Below, piece by piece: positions 43,968 through 55,195 of a stretch of 64,000 bases of DNA. Below the pieces are notes generated by a model. That model worked only from the letters and a program-made list of their open reading frames with translations, did no database searches and was not told the origin of the DNA. The translations under genes were made by a program, and so were the position numbers. Every line of letters starts with the position of its first letter. Position 1 is the stretch's first letter. Source of the stretch: Bilabrum cf. latius (taxonomy: Eukaryota > Bigyra: Bicosoecida > Bigyra > Bicosoecida); assembly GCA_965178125.1 (NCBI GenBank), contig OZ237751.1:992001-1056000 (forward strand). Reading direction: 5' to 3'.

Positions 43968-46181
43968 ATGGCCCGAATTACCGAAGAACTCATACGGAAG
44001 AAGTCAGAACACAATGATGGACTGCTTGGTGACCTGGAAGAGATCAGCTTGCACCAGTGCGAACTGGAGAGAATCGAGGTCATCGGCACCCTGTGTCGCA
44101 AGCTTCGCATCCTCTATTTGTAGAACAACATCATTCCGAAGCTGGAAAACTTGCATCATTTGAAAGAATTAAGGTATTTGAATATAGCCCTGAACAATAT
44201 CACCAGAATTGAGGGCCTTCAGTGAGATATTTGCCACGGATTCAGCGGTTGCCGTTGCGTTCGAACGCTGGTACCACAGCATCCATCGCGATGCCCCGAC
44301 CAAATATTTTGTGCCACCCGCAGAAATTGCGAGTTCTTGGAAAAGCTAGACATGACACTGAATTTCGTTGGAGTCGACGCGCTCGCTGACGGTGTAGAAC
44401 ACCTGTCGCAGCTTGGCCGCCTCGAAGACGTAACATTTCTCGGTAATCCATTCACAGACTGGGAACGACACCGCGACTACTTAATAGCTAGACTACCGCA
44501 GCTGCTTTCGATCGACGGAAAGGATGTGACGCGCTCGGAGAGGCTCTCGGCGCAGCAGCGGCTGAGCGACCTGGAGGCGGAGCTGGCCGAGCTGGCCGCT
44601 GCGGAGGCCGCTCGAAAGGAGGAGGAGGCCAGGAAGAAGAAGGAAGAGGCAGACGCCAAAGAGGCTGCTGCTTCTGCGGATAGCCCTTCGAGCGGCGCCG
44701 GGTGCGATGCCGGGGTAGGGGGTGCGGCAGGAGGCGCATCTGGCGAGGCTGAGCCGAGAGGCAAGTCGGCTGCTGTGGATGAGTACGAGGATGGGGACGT
44801 GGATGGAGAGGTCCCGAGTGGCGGCAAATAGAAGGCGGCAACATAGGAGGAGGAGGAGGCGTCTCCCTGGTGCCCCGAGGAGCGCGTGCAGATGTACCGC
44901 GAGATGGCCGAGCAGCGCCGGGAGGAGGAGGAGAGGGAGAGGGCGAGGCAGCCCAAGGAGAGGGACTACGGCGAGGAGCACAGGGCGCGGATGGATGCGC
45001 TGAAGGAGGAGGAAGAGGAAATGGCCCGGATGGGTGGCAAGGTGCGATGGAGGAACGAGGGCAAGCTGGGCTTCAAACTGGAGGAGGAGGATGGCAGGGG
45101 CAACATCGTCCTGCGGCTGGACCTGCCGCGGTTCCTGGATTCGAGCCTGGTAGACGTGGAGGCGCACCCGCACCACGTCACGGTGGTGGCCAAAGGGAAG
45201 CTCTTCCGCATGGCGTGGCCCGAGGAGGTCTCCGCCAGCGAGGGGCAGGCGGAGAGGCTCCCTTCCGGCGCCCTGGTGCTGACTGTGCCCAAGGCCAAGC
45301 GGCCGTCCAAGTCCACGAGGAAGGCGTACCTGAGGGCGGCGAGGGAGGCGCGGGAGGAGACGGCGAGGCGGGAGGAGGAGGAGAAGTGGTCGAAGGACGA
45401 GCGAGCGGGCAGGAGGAGGAGGCTGCGGCACGGGTCTGGTGGCAGCGGCAGCGGCAGCAGCGATGAGGAGGTGGGGGTGGGGGTGGGAGTGGGGGGTGGC
45501 AAGCTGGCGCTGGAGATTATGCGGGCCGCCGCCGGGGAACAGGAGCAGACAGGAGCAGGCACAGAAGAAGTAGCGGAGCAAGCTGAAGGCGAGGAAAAGA
45601 GCGGAGACGAGGAGCGCATGTTGGGAGCAGGCAACTCTAGCCGCAAGCATGAGCTGGCTGGCACCGTCAGCGTGGCTGGGATCGTCACAGCGCGGGACCG
45701 GAGGCGGATGGACCGGCGGGCAGGGCGGCTGCCAGACGAGGACGATGTGACGAGTGACGAGGATGAGGATGGAGACCGCGTGACCCCTCTGCAGGCGGCC
45801 CAGGAGGTGCTCAAGGTGCTGGACTCGAGGCGGCTGGACGGGGCCGAGACGCTGGACCTGGCCTCCTTGCGGCCGGGTGAGCTGGAGGCAAAGCTGGGGC
45901 GGGCTGGGGCGGGGGGAGGGAGGGCGGGAGATGCCGCGTCAGTGCTGTCGGGACTGGGGAGTGCGGCTGGGAGTCGGCTGGGTGGCAAGAACCGTGGGCG
46001 GAAGAAGACTGGGAAGTCAGCCAAGTCGGGCGCTGGCGGCCGGCCGGACGCCGCCACGATCGGGACAGCGTCTGTGGCGGGGTCTAGCAGGCGAGCGGGC
46101 AAGGGCGGTAAGAAGGGCAAGAAACGGGTTGACGGGCTTGTGTCTGGCTTGATGGGCCAGGTGAGAGCGATGCATGGGTGA
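43968..46181 (+). CDS. DNAAF11: DNAAF11 (LRRC6/TilB) dynein-arm assembly factor
   Basis: Cytoplasmic co-factor for preassembly of axonemal dynein arms; it marks a motile-cilium organism. Exons 43968-44221 and 44324-46181; 703 residues; TGA. It starts [10 protein letters not shown], close to the animal start. Leucine-rich repeats follow ([27 protein letters not shown]), then the LRR cap ([12 protein letters not shown]), a long Glu/Lys/Arg coiled coil, and a CS/p23-like domain (V-R-W-R-N-E-G-K-L to V-L-T-V-P-K-A-K). A long acidic, Gly-rich tail is an extension over animal proteins. UAG 44121-44123 is exactly the Q of L-Y-L-Q-N-N. Further UAGs lie at 44829 and 44844 in the coiled coil. Confidence 0.94.
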
Positions 46182-46279
46182 GCACGCGAAGCTGCCAGTT
46201 TGCTCCGATCGATGGAACTGGGCAGAGCCGATTGCCCGCCTGCGCATCCGTACAGCAACCCCAGGAATTGATCAGTCAC

Positions 46280-47776
46280 ATGGACAAGGAGTCCCAATGC
46301 AGGTTCTTCAAAGGCATGCTATTTCGTTCATTGCCGCGCCAATATTTGGTGCTCGCCGCACAGTAGCCGCCGATCCTGTACTTTTGCTTGAGCTCGCTGC
46401 ATTTGCTAGGTGTTCCACCGTCGGATAAGGAAGCTGCTATCCTGCGTAAAAAGATACGGGCTGGATGGGTTGTTGATCAGTTCGGTAGGGGTGGCTTCGC
46501 AGGCCAGTCCAGCGATACCGGCCGTGCTTCAGTCGACGCTGGGGATCCGACGTCGACGCCGCACCTCGCATGCACGTATGCGTCCCTTGCCGCGCTCGCG
46601 ATGATAGGAGAGTCCCGCGACGATTGGATATCTTGGCGAGACCCTGTGGTCCAACTGATCGCCAGCATGCAAGAGAGCACGGGCGGGTTCTCCGTTTCTA
46701 GCGTGGAGCGCGGAGAAGATGCCCGCTTCATGTACAGCGCGTGCATGGTTTCTGAGCTAATTGGCGATTGGAGTGGGATCAACGTGTCCGCGGCTCTCCG
46801 CTGGCTAGGCCATGCCCAGTCTATGGAGGGAGGCTACTCCCTGTTGGGCGGCGGTCCCGTCGGCGGGGAGGCGCACGGGGGCAGCACCTATTGCGCCGTG
46901 GCCGCCAGCCGACTGCTGCAGCTGCAGCTGGCACGACAAGGTGCACGATGTTCCCCTGCCATGGCGGTGGGCGCACATCCAGCGGACAGCAGGGGCGGGT
47001 GCCCCGCGGTGGTGCGGCGCGTGGGGCGGGCAGTGGGCAGGTGCCTCGCGCGCAGGTTGGCGCACAGACGGAAGGAGCAGCCCCAGGAGGGACCCGGAGC
47101 CGGTTCACCAGCAGTTCCGTAGCCGGATTGCATCGCATCAGATGCTCGCACAGCACCCACTGCCACTGGCAGGAGCACCTGCTCGGATCGCACCCGTCGG
47201 CTGTGCCTGTGGCTGGGCCAGCGGCAGGGAGACGGGGGCGGGTTCACGGGCCGTCCCCACAAGCAGGAAGACACATGCTACGGGTTCTGGGTGGGCGCCT
47301 CCATGCGACTGCTGGGGCTGGGGGACTGGGTGCGGGGAGAAGATCTCCGGGGGTTTGTGGAGGGCACTCTGTTCAAGCAGGGGGCGGGGGCGGGGGAGGC
47401 GCATGCCTTCGCCAAGTGCAAGGGGCACCCCCCGGATCCGCTGCACGCGCACTACTCGCTGGTGGGGTTGGTGGAGCTGAGCCGGGGCCAGCGGGGGCCG
47501 GGGGAGAGGGTCTTCGATCCGCTGTCGGGGCTCCCGCAGCGGGCAGCGGACCGACTAGGGATTGGGAGAATGGAAGGTGGAGGTGGAAACGGCATTGGCA
47601 GCACGAGCTCTGGTGCCCCGGGGAAAGAGGGGCGCAGCGATGCCCGAGGCAATGGCGATGGCGATGGCGATGGCGATGGCGATGGCGATGGCGGGCCTGC
47701 CACTGCCAGCCAGGACGGCGGGGGCCAGGAGGCGTCCAAGCCAGTGCTTGAAGAGGTCGAGGGCGGACCGACGTGA
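46280..47776 (+). CDS. PGGT1B: Geranylgeranyltransferase type I beta subunit
   Basis: Adds geranylgeranyl groups to CaaX-Leu proteins such as Rho GTPases, with the shared alpha subunit, in the cytosol. Exons 46280-46940 and 47154-47776; 427 residues; TGA. The N-terminal helix (C-R-F-F-K-G-M-L) and L-L-G-V match the family start. Then come A-R-F-M-Y-S-A-C, W-S-G-I-N-V and A-H-G-G-S-T-Y-C. After the intron come F-T-G-R-P-H-K-Q-E-D-T-C-Y-G-F-W with the zinc-binding Asp and Cys, and D-P-L-H-A-H-Y-S with the zinc His. The intron boundary (donor GTGCAC) is the weakest in the window; other choices between 46.93 and 47.19 kb are possible. UAG 46364-46366 lies where animals have Arg. A Gly-Asp dipeptide run (47.65-47.69 kb) sits in the tail. 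Confidence 0.88.
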
Positions 47777-47943
47777 TGCCGACATTGAGGACAAATAATG
47801 AATCGATCACACTGCGACCTTGGACATCGAATGGTGGCAATATCGGCCGAGAGAAAGCACAGGTCAAGATGTGACGAGTGCGATGCCGGGCCGCGCCAGC
47901 TGCAACCTCCGGTACTGCAACCGAGCTCATCTGGCTCGCTAGA

Positions 47944-49055
47944 ATGGCAAAACCGAAGAGTAGCGGCAGCACATAGCTGCATGCTCCATCAATGTACAAT
48001 TTTGCCATGCAACTTATCTCTGGAGCGGGTGCAGGTGCTATTACGAAGACATGCATTGCTCCACTGGAGAGGATCAAGATTCTGTTGCAAATTCAGGTAA
48101 GAAACCTCACCGAATCCAAGTGATAGTTTGTGTTTGTCTGTTCCAGCAAGATGCGCACCTGTATCGTTCGAGTAGCCTCCTATGCGCGTTGCGATCGCAG
48201 GGGATGCGAATCGCAGAGGGAGTAATCGACAAGCCGAGATACACTGGAATGATGGATTGCGGCGCGTACGTTGTTCGAGAAGAAGGGCCGCTAGCATTGT
48301 GGAGAGGAAATGGCGCTAATGTAGCCAGGGTGATCCCGGTGTATGCTCTTAAATTTGGTTTCAATGACTCTTTCAAGGAGATGGTTGCTGGACCGGAGGC
48401 TCTGCAATCCGGGAGTCGTCTCAGCTTTCTGCAGCTGATCTAGGCGGGCACATTGGCGGGTTTGTTTCAATAGTTAATTACATACCCGTTGGAGGTGGTC
48501 CGCACTCGGCTCACGATGGGCCCAAAGCTGGGCATCGAGTACAAGGGCATGCTGGACTGCGGCGTGCAGACTGTGCGGTCCGAGGGCATCGGGGGCCTGT
48601 ACAAGGGGCTGGCCCCTACGCTGATGAGCGGCTCGCCGTATGTGGGCATTTAGATGACGGCCTACGAGATGCTCTCCCGGATGTCCCCCCAGCTGGACGT
48701 GTTCCAGGACGAGGCAGTGCAGGCCAGGGTGAGGGCGGCGGAGGCAGAGGGCAAGGGGGCGCAGGGACCTCCCCCCTCGCTGCCGTACAAGCTGTGTGCG
48801 GGCGCGGTGGCGGGATTGCTCGCTCAGTCCATCACGTATCCCGGCGACACGATCCGGAGGAGGATGCAGCTGAATGGCGCTGGCGGCAAGGCCAGGCAGT
48901 ACGCGACCAGCTGGGACTGCACCAAGCAGATTTTCCGTCGCGAGGGTATCAGGGGGTTCTTCCAAGGGGTTGGGACGAACGTGGTGCGGTGCATCCCGGG
49001 TGCTGCCATCCAGTTCGCTGCGTACGAGACGCTCAAGCAGCTCCTCAAGGTGTGA
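47944..49055 (+). CDS. Mitochondrial carrier, SLC25 family (CoA/nucleotide-carrier-like)
   Basis: Inner-membrane exchanger with three repeated modules. Exons 47944-48096 and 48201-49055; 335 residues; TGA. Signature motifs: P-L-E-R-I-K, P-L-E-V-V-R-T-R and P-G-D-T-I-R-R-R, each followed by the usual G-x-x-x-G-L-Y/F-x-G segment (L-W-R-G-N, L-Y-K-G-L, F-F-Q-G-V). The first repeat with A-P-L-E-R-I-K-I-L-L-Q resembles SLC25A42/A16 coenzyme A or ADP carriers, but substrate cannot be fixed by eye. UAGs at 47974, 48441, 48471 and 48651. The last gives P-Y-V-G-I-Q-M-T, a normal carrier sequence, whereas 48441 falls where hydrophobic or small residues are usual. A TGTGACGAGTG copy lies 64 bases before the start. 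Confidence 0.9.
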
Positions 49056-49371
49056 GCGGCTCTCGGCGGCAGAATGGGGTTGAGGTTTATTGGCGGAGAG
49101 TGACGTGCGATGGTATGCAAAGGAACATGATAGTTGTAGTTGCACTCTTAGTAAAGTCACTGGGCTTTTCCCAGGCGTCCAGTGGCGGGTCGTGCCGGCT
49201 GGGCTGCATGATGTGGTTCGGGCGGTTCCCGGGCGGCCGGTTCGTTCTTGCTTCTCACCATCAATCGCGGGTCCAAGGCACCCTCAGAACACACCATGAA
49301 TGCAGCGCAGAGCCTGGTAGCAAGCTGATATCGAAAACGATTCCCTCTGTCCACACCTTCCCAGTGCAGCG
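49056..49371. other. Intergenic spacer
   Basis: 316 bases between two plus-strand genes. No ORF or RNA with recognisable features. Confidence 0.4.
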
Positions 49372-51258
49372 ATGGAACACGACGAGGGCGAGGAGAGACA
49401 GCGCGGTTCGGACTTAAGCGAAAAGTCAGGCCTCCTGGGTAATAGCGGTCGTGATGATGTGCCAGCCATCCAGTCAACCTTAAAGAGTCCAATTGAGCGC
49501 AGGGGTGGAAGCTGGGGGCGGTATTTGCTTGGTTTGCTCCTACTGGTAGTTGTCGCTGCGATCTGGACTGGTGCCTCGGTGCTCGTCAAAGCCATCTACG
49601 ACACGGGCTACGCGCAGCCTTTCTTTCTGACCTACGTTTCTAATAGCCTGTTTGTGATCTTGCTGCCTGTGTTTGCACTAGTTCGCTGGGCCGAGCAAGC
49701 TCTTGCGGAAAGCACTCGAAGCTCCCGGGAGGCGACAGGGCTCCCTGTGGTTTGCGCAAGGGGTTGCCTGTGCGCCTGCCGCTCGCTACCATGCTCTTTA
49801 GGTCGCGATACTTCCCAAGAATCAACTTCCGCTGCTTCCAGGAGCACTTCATCCCCAGGCATCCCAGTCCCAGACTACCCCATCAGCGCGCTCCTCGCGT
49901 CCGTCGAGACGGCGCTGTGCGGGGCCTCCGACCGTGCTCGCAAGTGGGAGCAGGGCTCGTGCATTTGCTCCCGCTTTGCTTGCTTTGGTGGGCGAGAGGG
50001 CCGGCTGTTGGGCTCTGCCTCGTGCTTCGGAGTGGACTGGTGGTCCTCTGCAAGGGCCGCTCTGCTGGTGAGCCCCCTGTGGTTCCTGGCGCAGGAGACG
50101 TACAACTGGAGCCTGGAGGGGGTCTCTGTCTCGGTGAGCACGGTGCTGTCCACCACCAGCTGCGTGTTCACGCTGGCCCTCTCCGTGATGGTGCTGCGGG
50201 AGAAGATGACCTGGCTCAAGGCCGCGGGGGTGGGCCTCACTGTGCTGGGGGGTATCGCGGTGGCATCCGAGAGGTGGGGCCTGGGGCTGGACAGGCCACT
50301 GCCGGTGGGTGGAAGGCACGCGAAGAAACACCACGGGGACGATGGGGGCGGGGGCGGGGGCGAGGCGGACGGGCCCTCCAACACAGCGTGGGGCATCCTG
50401 GTGTGCCTCTGCTCCGCCGTGCTCTACGGCGTGTACACGGTGGCGATCCGGATCGGGGTGCCGGACGAGGAGGAGGGAGGAGGGGCGCAGTCGGTGGAAA
50501 GGCTAGAATCTCGAGTGCTGCTGCAAGCGGGTACCGCTGCTGGTGCTGCTGCACGAGGCACAGGTGGACATGAGGCGCGGCATGGGAGCATCGGGCGTGG
50601 GATAGAGATGGAGGGTGCAACGCACGATAGTGCTACTGCGGACGGCGCGATTGTTGCGAGCGAGCCTGGAATCAGGACCAGCATCTCAGCGGGTGCCTCG
50701 TCTGGCCCTGCGCTCTCTGCAGATGGTGGGGCGGCGGGTGCGGCTGCAGAGCAACTTGGATCCGATGGACAGGTGGTGCCAGCGGAGGGCTATCAGGGCA
50801 CGGTGCCCCTGCCCGTGTTCTTCGGGCTGCTGGGGGCATTCAACGCTGTGGTGCTGCTGCCCATCGTGCTGGTGCTGCACTGGACGGGCGTGGAGCCGCT
50901 GGACCACCGGGTGGGCCGGGCCCTGGGGCTAGTGGTGCTCAAGGGACTGCTGGACAACGTGCTGGCGGACTTTCTGTGGGCCAAGGCAATCGCGCTGACG
51001 ACCCCGACTGTTGCCACGGTGGGTCTGTCGCTGACGATCCCCATGGCGATGGCAAGCGACTGGGCCATGCACGGGGCGCCGTCCGTGGCGCTGGTGCTGG
51101 GGGCAGCGCTGGTGATCGGGGGCTTCTTGGCGATCAATTTCGGTGGCACAGATGAAGAGGAGGATGCTGGGGAGAAGGAGAGAGATGACCATCATCATCG
51201 GCAGGGTACTGCCACTAGGGGTGGGGGTGATGGTGTGGATCGAGCAGAGATGGAATGA
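49372..51258 (+). CDS. SLC35F-type drug/metabolite-superfamily transporter
   Basis: 628 residues, ATG 49372 to TGA 51256-51258. About ten membrane helices: the first two near residues 47-110, then the family stretch W-F-L-A-Q-E-T-Y-N-W-S-L-E-G-V-S-V and T-V-L-S-T-T-S-C-V-F-T, the E-K-M-T-W-L-K segment, and the C-terminal half with W-A-K-A-I-A-L-T-T-P and V-G-L-S-L-T-I-P. This pattern fits SLC35F5/yeast YML018C-like vacuolar or endomembrane transporters, whose substrates are mostly unknown. Residues about 115-225 (49.71-50.05 kb) are not membrane-like or conserved and could be an unspliced intron. A polar loop of about 130 residues splits the two halves. No UAG codons. Confidence 0.82.
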   Translation: MEHDEGEERQRGSDLSEKSGLLGNSGRDDVPAIQSTLKSPIERRGGSWGRYLLGLLLLVVVAAIWTGASVLVKAIYDTGYAQPFFLTYVSNSLFVILLPVFALVRWAEQALAESTRSSREATGLPVVCARGCLCACRSLPCSLGRDTSQESTSAASRSTSSPGIPVPDYPISALLASVETALCGASDRARKWEQGSCICSRFACFGGREGRLLGSASCFGVDWWSSARAALLVSPLWFLAQETYNWSLEGVSVSVSTVLSTTSCVFTLALSVMVLREKMTWLKAAGVGLTVLGGIAVASERWGLGLDRPLPVGGRHAKKHHGDDGGGGGGEADGPSNTAWGILVCLCSAVLYGVYTVAIRIGVPDEEEGGGAQSVERLESRVLLQAGTAAGAAARGTGGHEARHGSIGRGIEMEGATHDSATADGAIVASEPGIRTSISAGASSGPALSADGGAAGAAAEQLGSDGQVVPAEGYQGTVPLPVFFGLLGAFNAVVLLPIVLVLHWTGVEPLDHRVGRALGLVVLKGLLDNVLADFLWAKAIALTTPTVATVGLSLTIPMAMASDWAMHGAPSVALVLGAALVIGGFLAINFGGTDEEEDAGEKERDDHHHRQGTATRGGGDGVDRAEME

Positions 51259-51381
51259 CTTGCCGCTCGCGTGCTTCAATCGGATCCGTGCTAGCTAGGC
51301 TAGACCTACAAAACCTTTTGTATATTGATTGCAGATGTTCCTGTGCATGAATCGAAACAACCCCAGCTGCAGTTGCTAGGC

Positions 51382-52801
51382 TCACGAGGCCGGCTTGCTG
51401 GCGTCCGCTGCAGCCTCCGCGTCGCCTTCCGCGGCCCCGTATGTAATTGGCCTACCCAGCCCAGCCGCCACCCCTGCTGCCGGCTCGGAAGCCCCCGCCC
51501 CCACATGCACCAGCAGCTCCCCGGCCCCCTTCTCCAGCATCAGCTTGGCCAGCTCCACGCCCACTGTGGCGGCTTCGTGCCAGTACCTCGGAGCAGCCCC
51601 GAAATGCAGCTCGTGCGTGGCTAGGGGAACAGTGGCACCAGAGGCACCGGCCCCGCCGCCCTTCCCCGGAGCTGGTTGGGGACACTCCCCCGCAGCGGGG
51701 GTCTCTCCTGGGGTAGGCAGCGCCACCAGCCCCGTGACAGCCCCCTCCACCACCTTCTGACCATCTCTGGATAGCACAGTGCCATGAAGCGCCAGCCGGT
51801 GCGTGGGCTTAGGCCCCGCCCCCCCTGCGCTCTCGCCCGAGACTGCCTCTTCCCCAGATGACCCCAGCGCCGTCAGCTCGCTTAGCACGCCGATGGGGAC
51901 CTGGCAGCCCCCCTGCAGCCCGCGCAAGAACGCCCGCTCCGCCTGGCAGCGCGCCGCAGATTCAGGGTGCTCGCAGGCCTGCCTGCACACGGCCGCGCTG
52001 GCCGCATCCGAATCCCTGACCTCGATCCCGAGGGCACCCTGGCTCACCCCATAGGGGAACTCGGTGGGGTCCAGCACCTGCGAGATGCGCTTGCCCCAGC
52101 CAAGCCGCTCCAAGCCCGCCTTCGCAAGCACGAGGGCGGCGTAGACGGGGGCAGGAGCAGCGCCAGGCGCTGGCTCGTGCTCCCCGTCTAGCTTCTTGAT
52201 CCGCGTGTTCAGGTTGCCGCGCACAGGGTCAACATCCAAGTCCGGGTATCGCCTGCGCAGCAGAGCTTCGCGGCGGAGAGAGCTCGTTCCAATCAAACTG
52301 CCCTTTGGCAGATCTGAGAGCGACTTGTACCCGGCTTCGATGCTCGCCTTTGACAAGACTACAGCATCCTCCGGGGCTGCCCTCTCAGAGATTGCAGCAA
52401 GAGTAAGCCCATCCGGCAGATGTGTGGGCACGTCTTTCAAGGAGTGTACTGCCACATTGGCAGCCTCCGACTGCAGCCAAACCTGCGGCGGGGGTTCGAT
52501 GACGGCCTAAGTGTTCGAGTGAGAGGCAACAAAAACGGGTGGGCGTGCGTGTCTCTTGGCCCGTCCTTACTTCTAGCTCCTTTGTGAATATTCCAGGCGA
52601 TACAGTAGCAAGCTGCGACAAGGGCTTGTCCAGAATCTTGTCTCCTTCCGCTAACTAGGTCATAATTTCGATTGTTGGAGGCGGTACCAAAGACAGCATT
52701 TGATCGCGAACCCAATGCGTTTGAACCATTGCAAGCTCGCTGTTCCTCGATCCAATAACAATTTTTCCACCTTTGGCATCCCCAGCGGCAGCAGCAGCCA
52801 T
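51382..52801 (-). CDS. HMBS: Hydroxymethylbilane synthase (porphobilinogen deaminase)
   Basis: Haem/tetrapyrrole synthesis: joins four porphobilinogens into hydroxymethylbilane. Exons 52571-52801 and 51382-52506; 451 residues; TGA. Motifs: I-V-I-G-S-R-N-S-E-L-A, G-D-K-I-L-D, F-T-K-E-L-E at the splice, V-A-V-H-S-L-K-D-V-P-T, G-T-S-S-L-R-R, V-R-G-N-L-N-T-R, G-Q/S-G-A-L-G region as S-Q-G-A-L-G-I-E-V, and L-Q-G-G-C-Q-V-P with the cofactor-binding Cys. The third domain has low-complexity insertions. The chosen ATG leaves a short Ala-rich leader, not a clear targeting peptide, so an upstream exon may be missing. The UAG at 52655-52657 falls where other enzymes have Met/Ile/Leu, the poorest fit to Gln in the window. 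Confidence 0.92.
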
Positions 52802-52988
52802 AGCGATTGAAAAATAGCCTGCTGCAAGCGCAGCCGCGAGTGCCGCCACTGGCAGCTCCGGATTGACGCACCCAACAACTCATCGCGGCTCTCGCGCGAC
52901 ATCCTGCCACGCCAGTCGAGTTAGCGACATGAATTGCAGCGGGCTATGCAGCCGCCCCAAAAAAAGCGCTCCCGATCTCCCTCCCCAC

Positions 52989-55037
52989 TCACGCGCTCAC
53001 CTCAACGCACAGGCCCTCGTCCCCCGCGCCGGCCCACACCTCGATCCTGGACGCCACGCCCTCCCCGCTGGGAGCGTCGTGCGCCCACCAGGAGGCCTCC
53101 GCACTGCGGGGCACGGGCAGCCTCTCCGCGACCTTGTACGCCGCAGGCAGCGGCTCCCCCCCGGGCGTGCTGGCCCCCGGCGCGTCGTACCGCGTGAATC
53201 GAGACAGGGGCAGCGCAGCAGCGAGCTCGTGCCCTTGCCCCGCCTCGGCGCTGGCAGCCCACTCGTCATACGCGGGGAACGGGGCGCGCGCGATGGGTCC
53301 GCGTGCTTCTGCTTCGACGGCTACCCGGCCGCTGCCGCACGTCCCACTCGTCACACTGACGCTCACCCGGTCTGCCCTCGCGGCCATCCCGTCGAGCAGC
53401 AGCCGCACCTCTCGCCCCACGGGCCCCACCTCGAGCTGCAGGCCCAGGCCGGGTCCGCCGTCCTTGGCTGGGCCTGCCGAGTACCACGCCACTGCGTCCG
53501 GCCCCATGTGTTCCCTGAGATCTACGGACACTTTCTCGGGCGCTTGTTCCCTGGAGAGCACGTCCCAGTCGGGGTCCCACCCATGGGGGGAGTGCACGGC
53601 CAGGGTGAGCGCCCCCTTGGCGGGGGAGGCCCCCCCCCTGCCGGTGTATCGGGTGGACACGTGCAGGGGCACGATGTCTCCCTGCCGGCCGAAGACCGGG
53701 ATGACGGTGAGGGGGGCTTCCACCCGCACGGTTGCGTTGGAGGGGTAGGTCTTGTTCCGGTCGAACCAGTCGAACCAGCCCTTGCCCGTCGGTGTGGCCG
53801 GCAGGTGCACCGTGGCGCGGGTCACGTTAGCCTCCGACACCGGGTGCACGAAGATGGAGGGGCCCAAGGAGTAGTCGTACGAGGAGAAGTTGTTATACTG
53901 GATCAGGTCCTGCTCGTCCTGGGGGCGGGGCTCGGAGGGAAGCACCAGCGAGCTGTTGGTCTCGTAGGCGCGCGCGCCGTGGGACAGCAAGTACGGCTGC
54001 AGCTCCATATGCGCCGCCACGAGTGCCCTGTAGGCGTCCACGATGACCGTGCTGCCGGGGCCATCGAAAGCCCAGGGCCTGTGCTCCTTGTCTCCCCCGT
54101 TCTCCATCAGTGGCAGAAACGCTCCCATCTGCGCCCAGCGGAGAAACAGCTCGGCGGTGCGGCCCTGTGTCCCGTGCCCCGACCTGTACCCGCCAATGTC
54201 GCTGCCGAATCCCGTGTAGTTGTTCCACCCCGAGTGCAGGAGGTTCCGCAGCGCGTCCTGCATGCCCTCGAAGGTCGGGTCCTGGTCGCCCACCCAGCCA
54301 GAGAACATCACGTCCCGCGGGGAGAAGTCCAAGTACACCTGGATCTCGGCCCCGATCACGTTGTAGCTGTCCACCGGGCGGGACATGACCAGGCAGTGCG
54401 GGCCGTTCTGTTGCCTGGTGTATTGAAAGAAGTGGCGGTAGTAGTCGGTCGCGTACTCGCGATATGAGACGGGCCCCGCGTGCCCCTGAGGGTCCAAGTA
54501 CTCGATGATGAACGGATCCGTCCCATCCACCTTCCAGCCGTCGATATCAAGCTTGAGCACATTGTCAAGAGCGTCCTGCCACCAATCGACCGCCTTGTCG
54601 TACGTGTAGTCCAGAAGCAACCCGTCCCCGTGCCACCAGTGCAGGGTTGACGTCTCGTTCAGGGCATTTCGAATGTTGTAGTCGTTTGAGGCCATCTCCT
54701 AGTAGTTGCTTGAGTCCGTATCCACCATGGACGTGGCCCAGAGGATAACCATCGTCCCGTTCGAGTGCTGTCCTGCCACTAGCGCGCCCAAGTCTGGGAA
54801 TTTGGACGTGTCCGGTACAAAGTCATTGATTCCTTTCGACCACGTGCTATCAATGTCGATGGCACCCACGGGAATCGTGTGGTCCCTGAAGCTTTGAGCG
54901 AACTCTTCAACGGCCGGCTACGTTGAGCGGTCTGCTGAGAGCCAGACCCAATGCTCGTGCGCCCATGGGGCGTACGGAGTCGTGCCACATACAAGACTAG
55001 CACTAAGGGCAAGGATTGTCGCGGCCTCCCCCCTCAT
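52989..55037 (-). CDS. Secreted GH31 alpha-glycosidase
   Basis: 682 residues, one exon, ATG 55035-55037 to TGA 52989-52991. A signal peptide (A-T-I-L-A-L-S-A-S-L-V) leads almost directly into the barrel: A-P-W-A-H-E-H-W-V-W, I-P-V-G-A-I-D-I-D-S-T-W, then the nucleophile motif W-K-V-D-G-T-D, the acid/base segment G-S-D-I-G-G-Y, and W-A-Q-M-G-A-F-L-P-L-M. The usual N-terminal beta-sandwich of GH31 is short or absent, so either the protein is a compact form or upstream exons are missing. The C-terminal domain is beta-rich. UAGs lie at 54918-54920 (R-S-T-Q-P-A-V) and 54699-54701 (S-S-N-Y-Q-E), both acceptable as Gln for the family. Substrate (alpha-glucoside or alpha-xyloside) not determinable. 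Confidence 0.9.
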
Positions 55038-55195
55038 GCCGTGCAGAAGATTCTGCCTAAAATGGGCCTTGCATCAAAATCTTCATCTTCATGGATTGCC
55101 AAGTGCATTCCGGCCAAATGGGTAATTACTCTCTGTTTTGGTTCTTTCATCCCAGCAAGGTGCTACCAGAAGTGCACTCCTGCTGACGGGCTCCA

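Noticed and set aside
44493-46297. Long minus-strand open frames opposite DNAAF11
   Set aside because: Shadows of the confirmed DNAAF11 exon; no domain and Leu/Pro/Ser-heavy composition.
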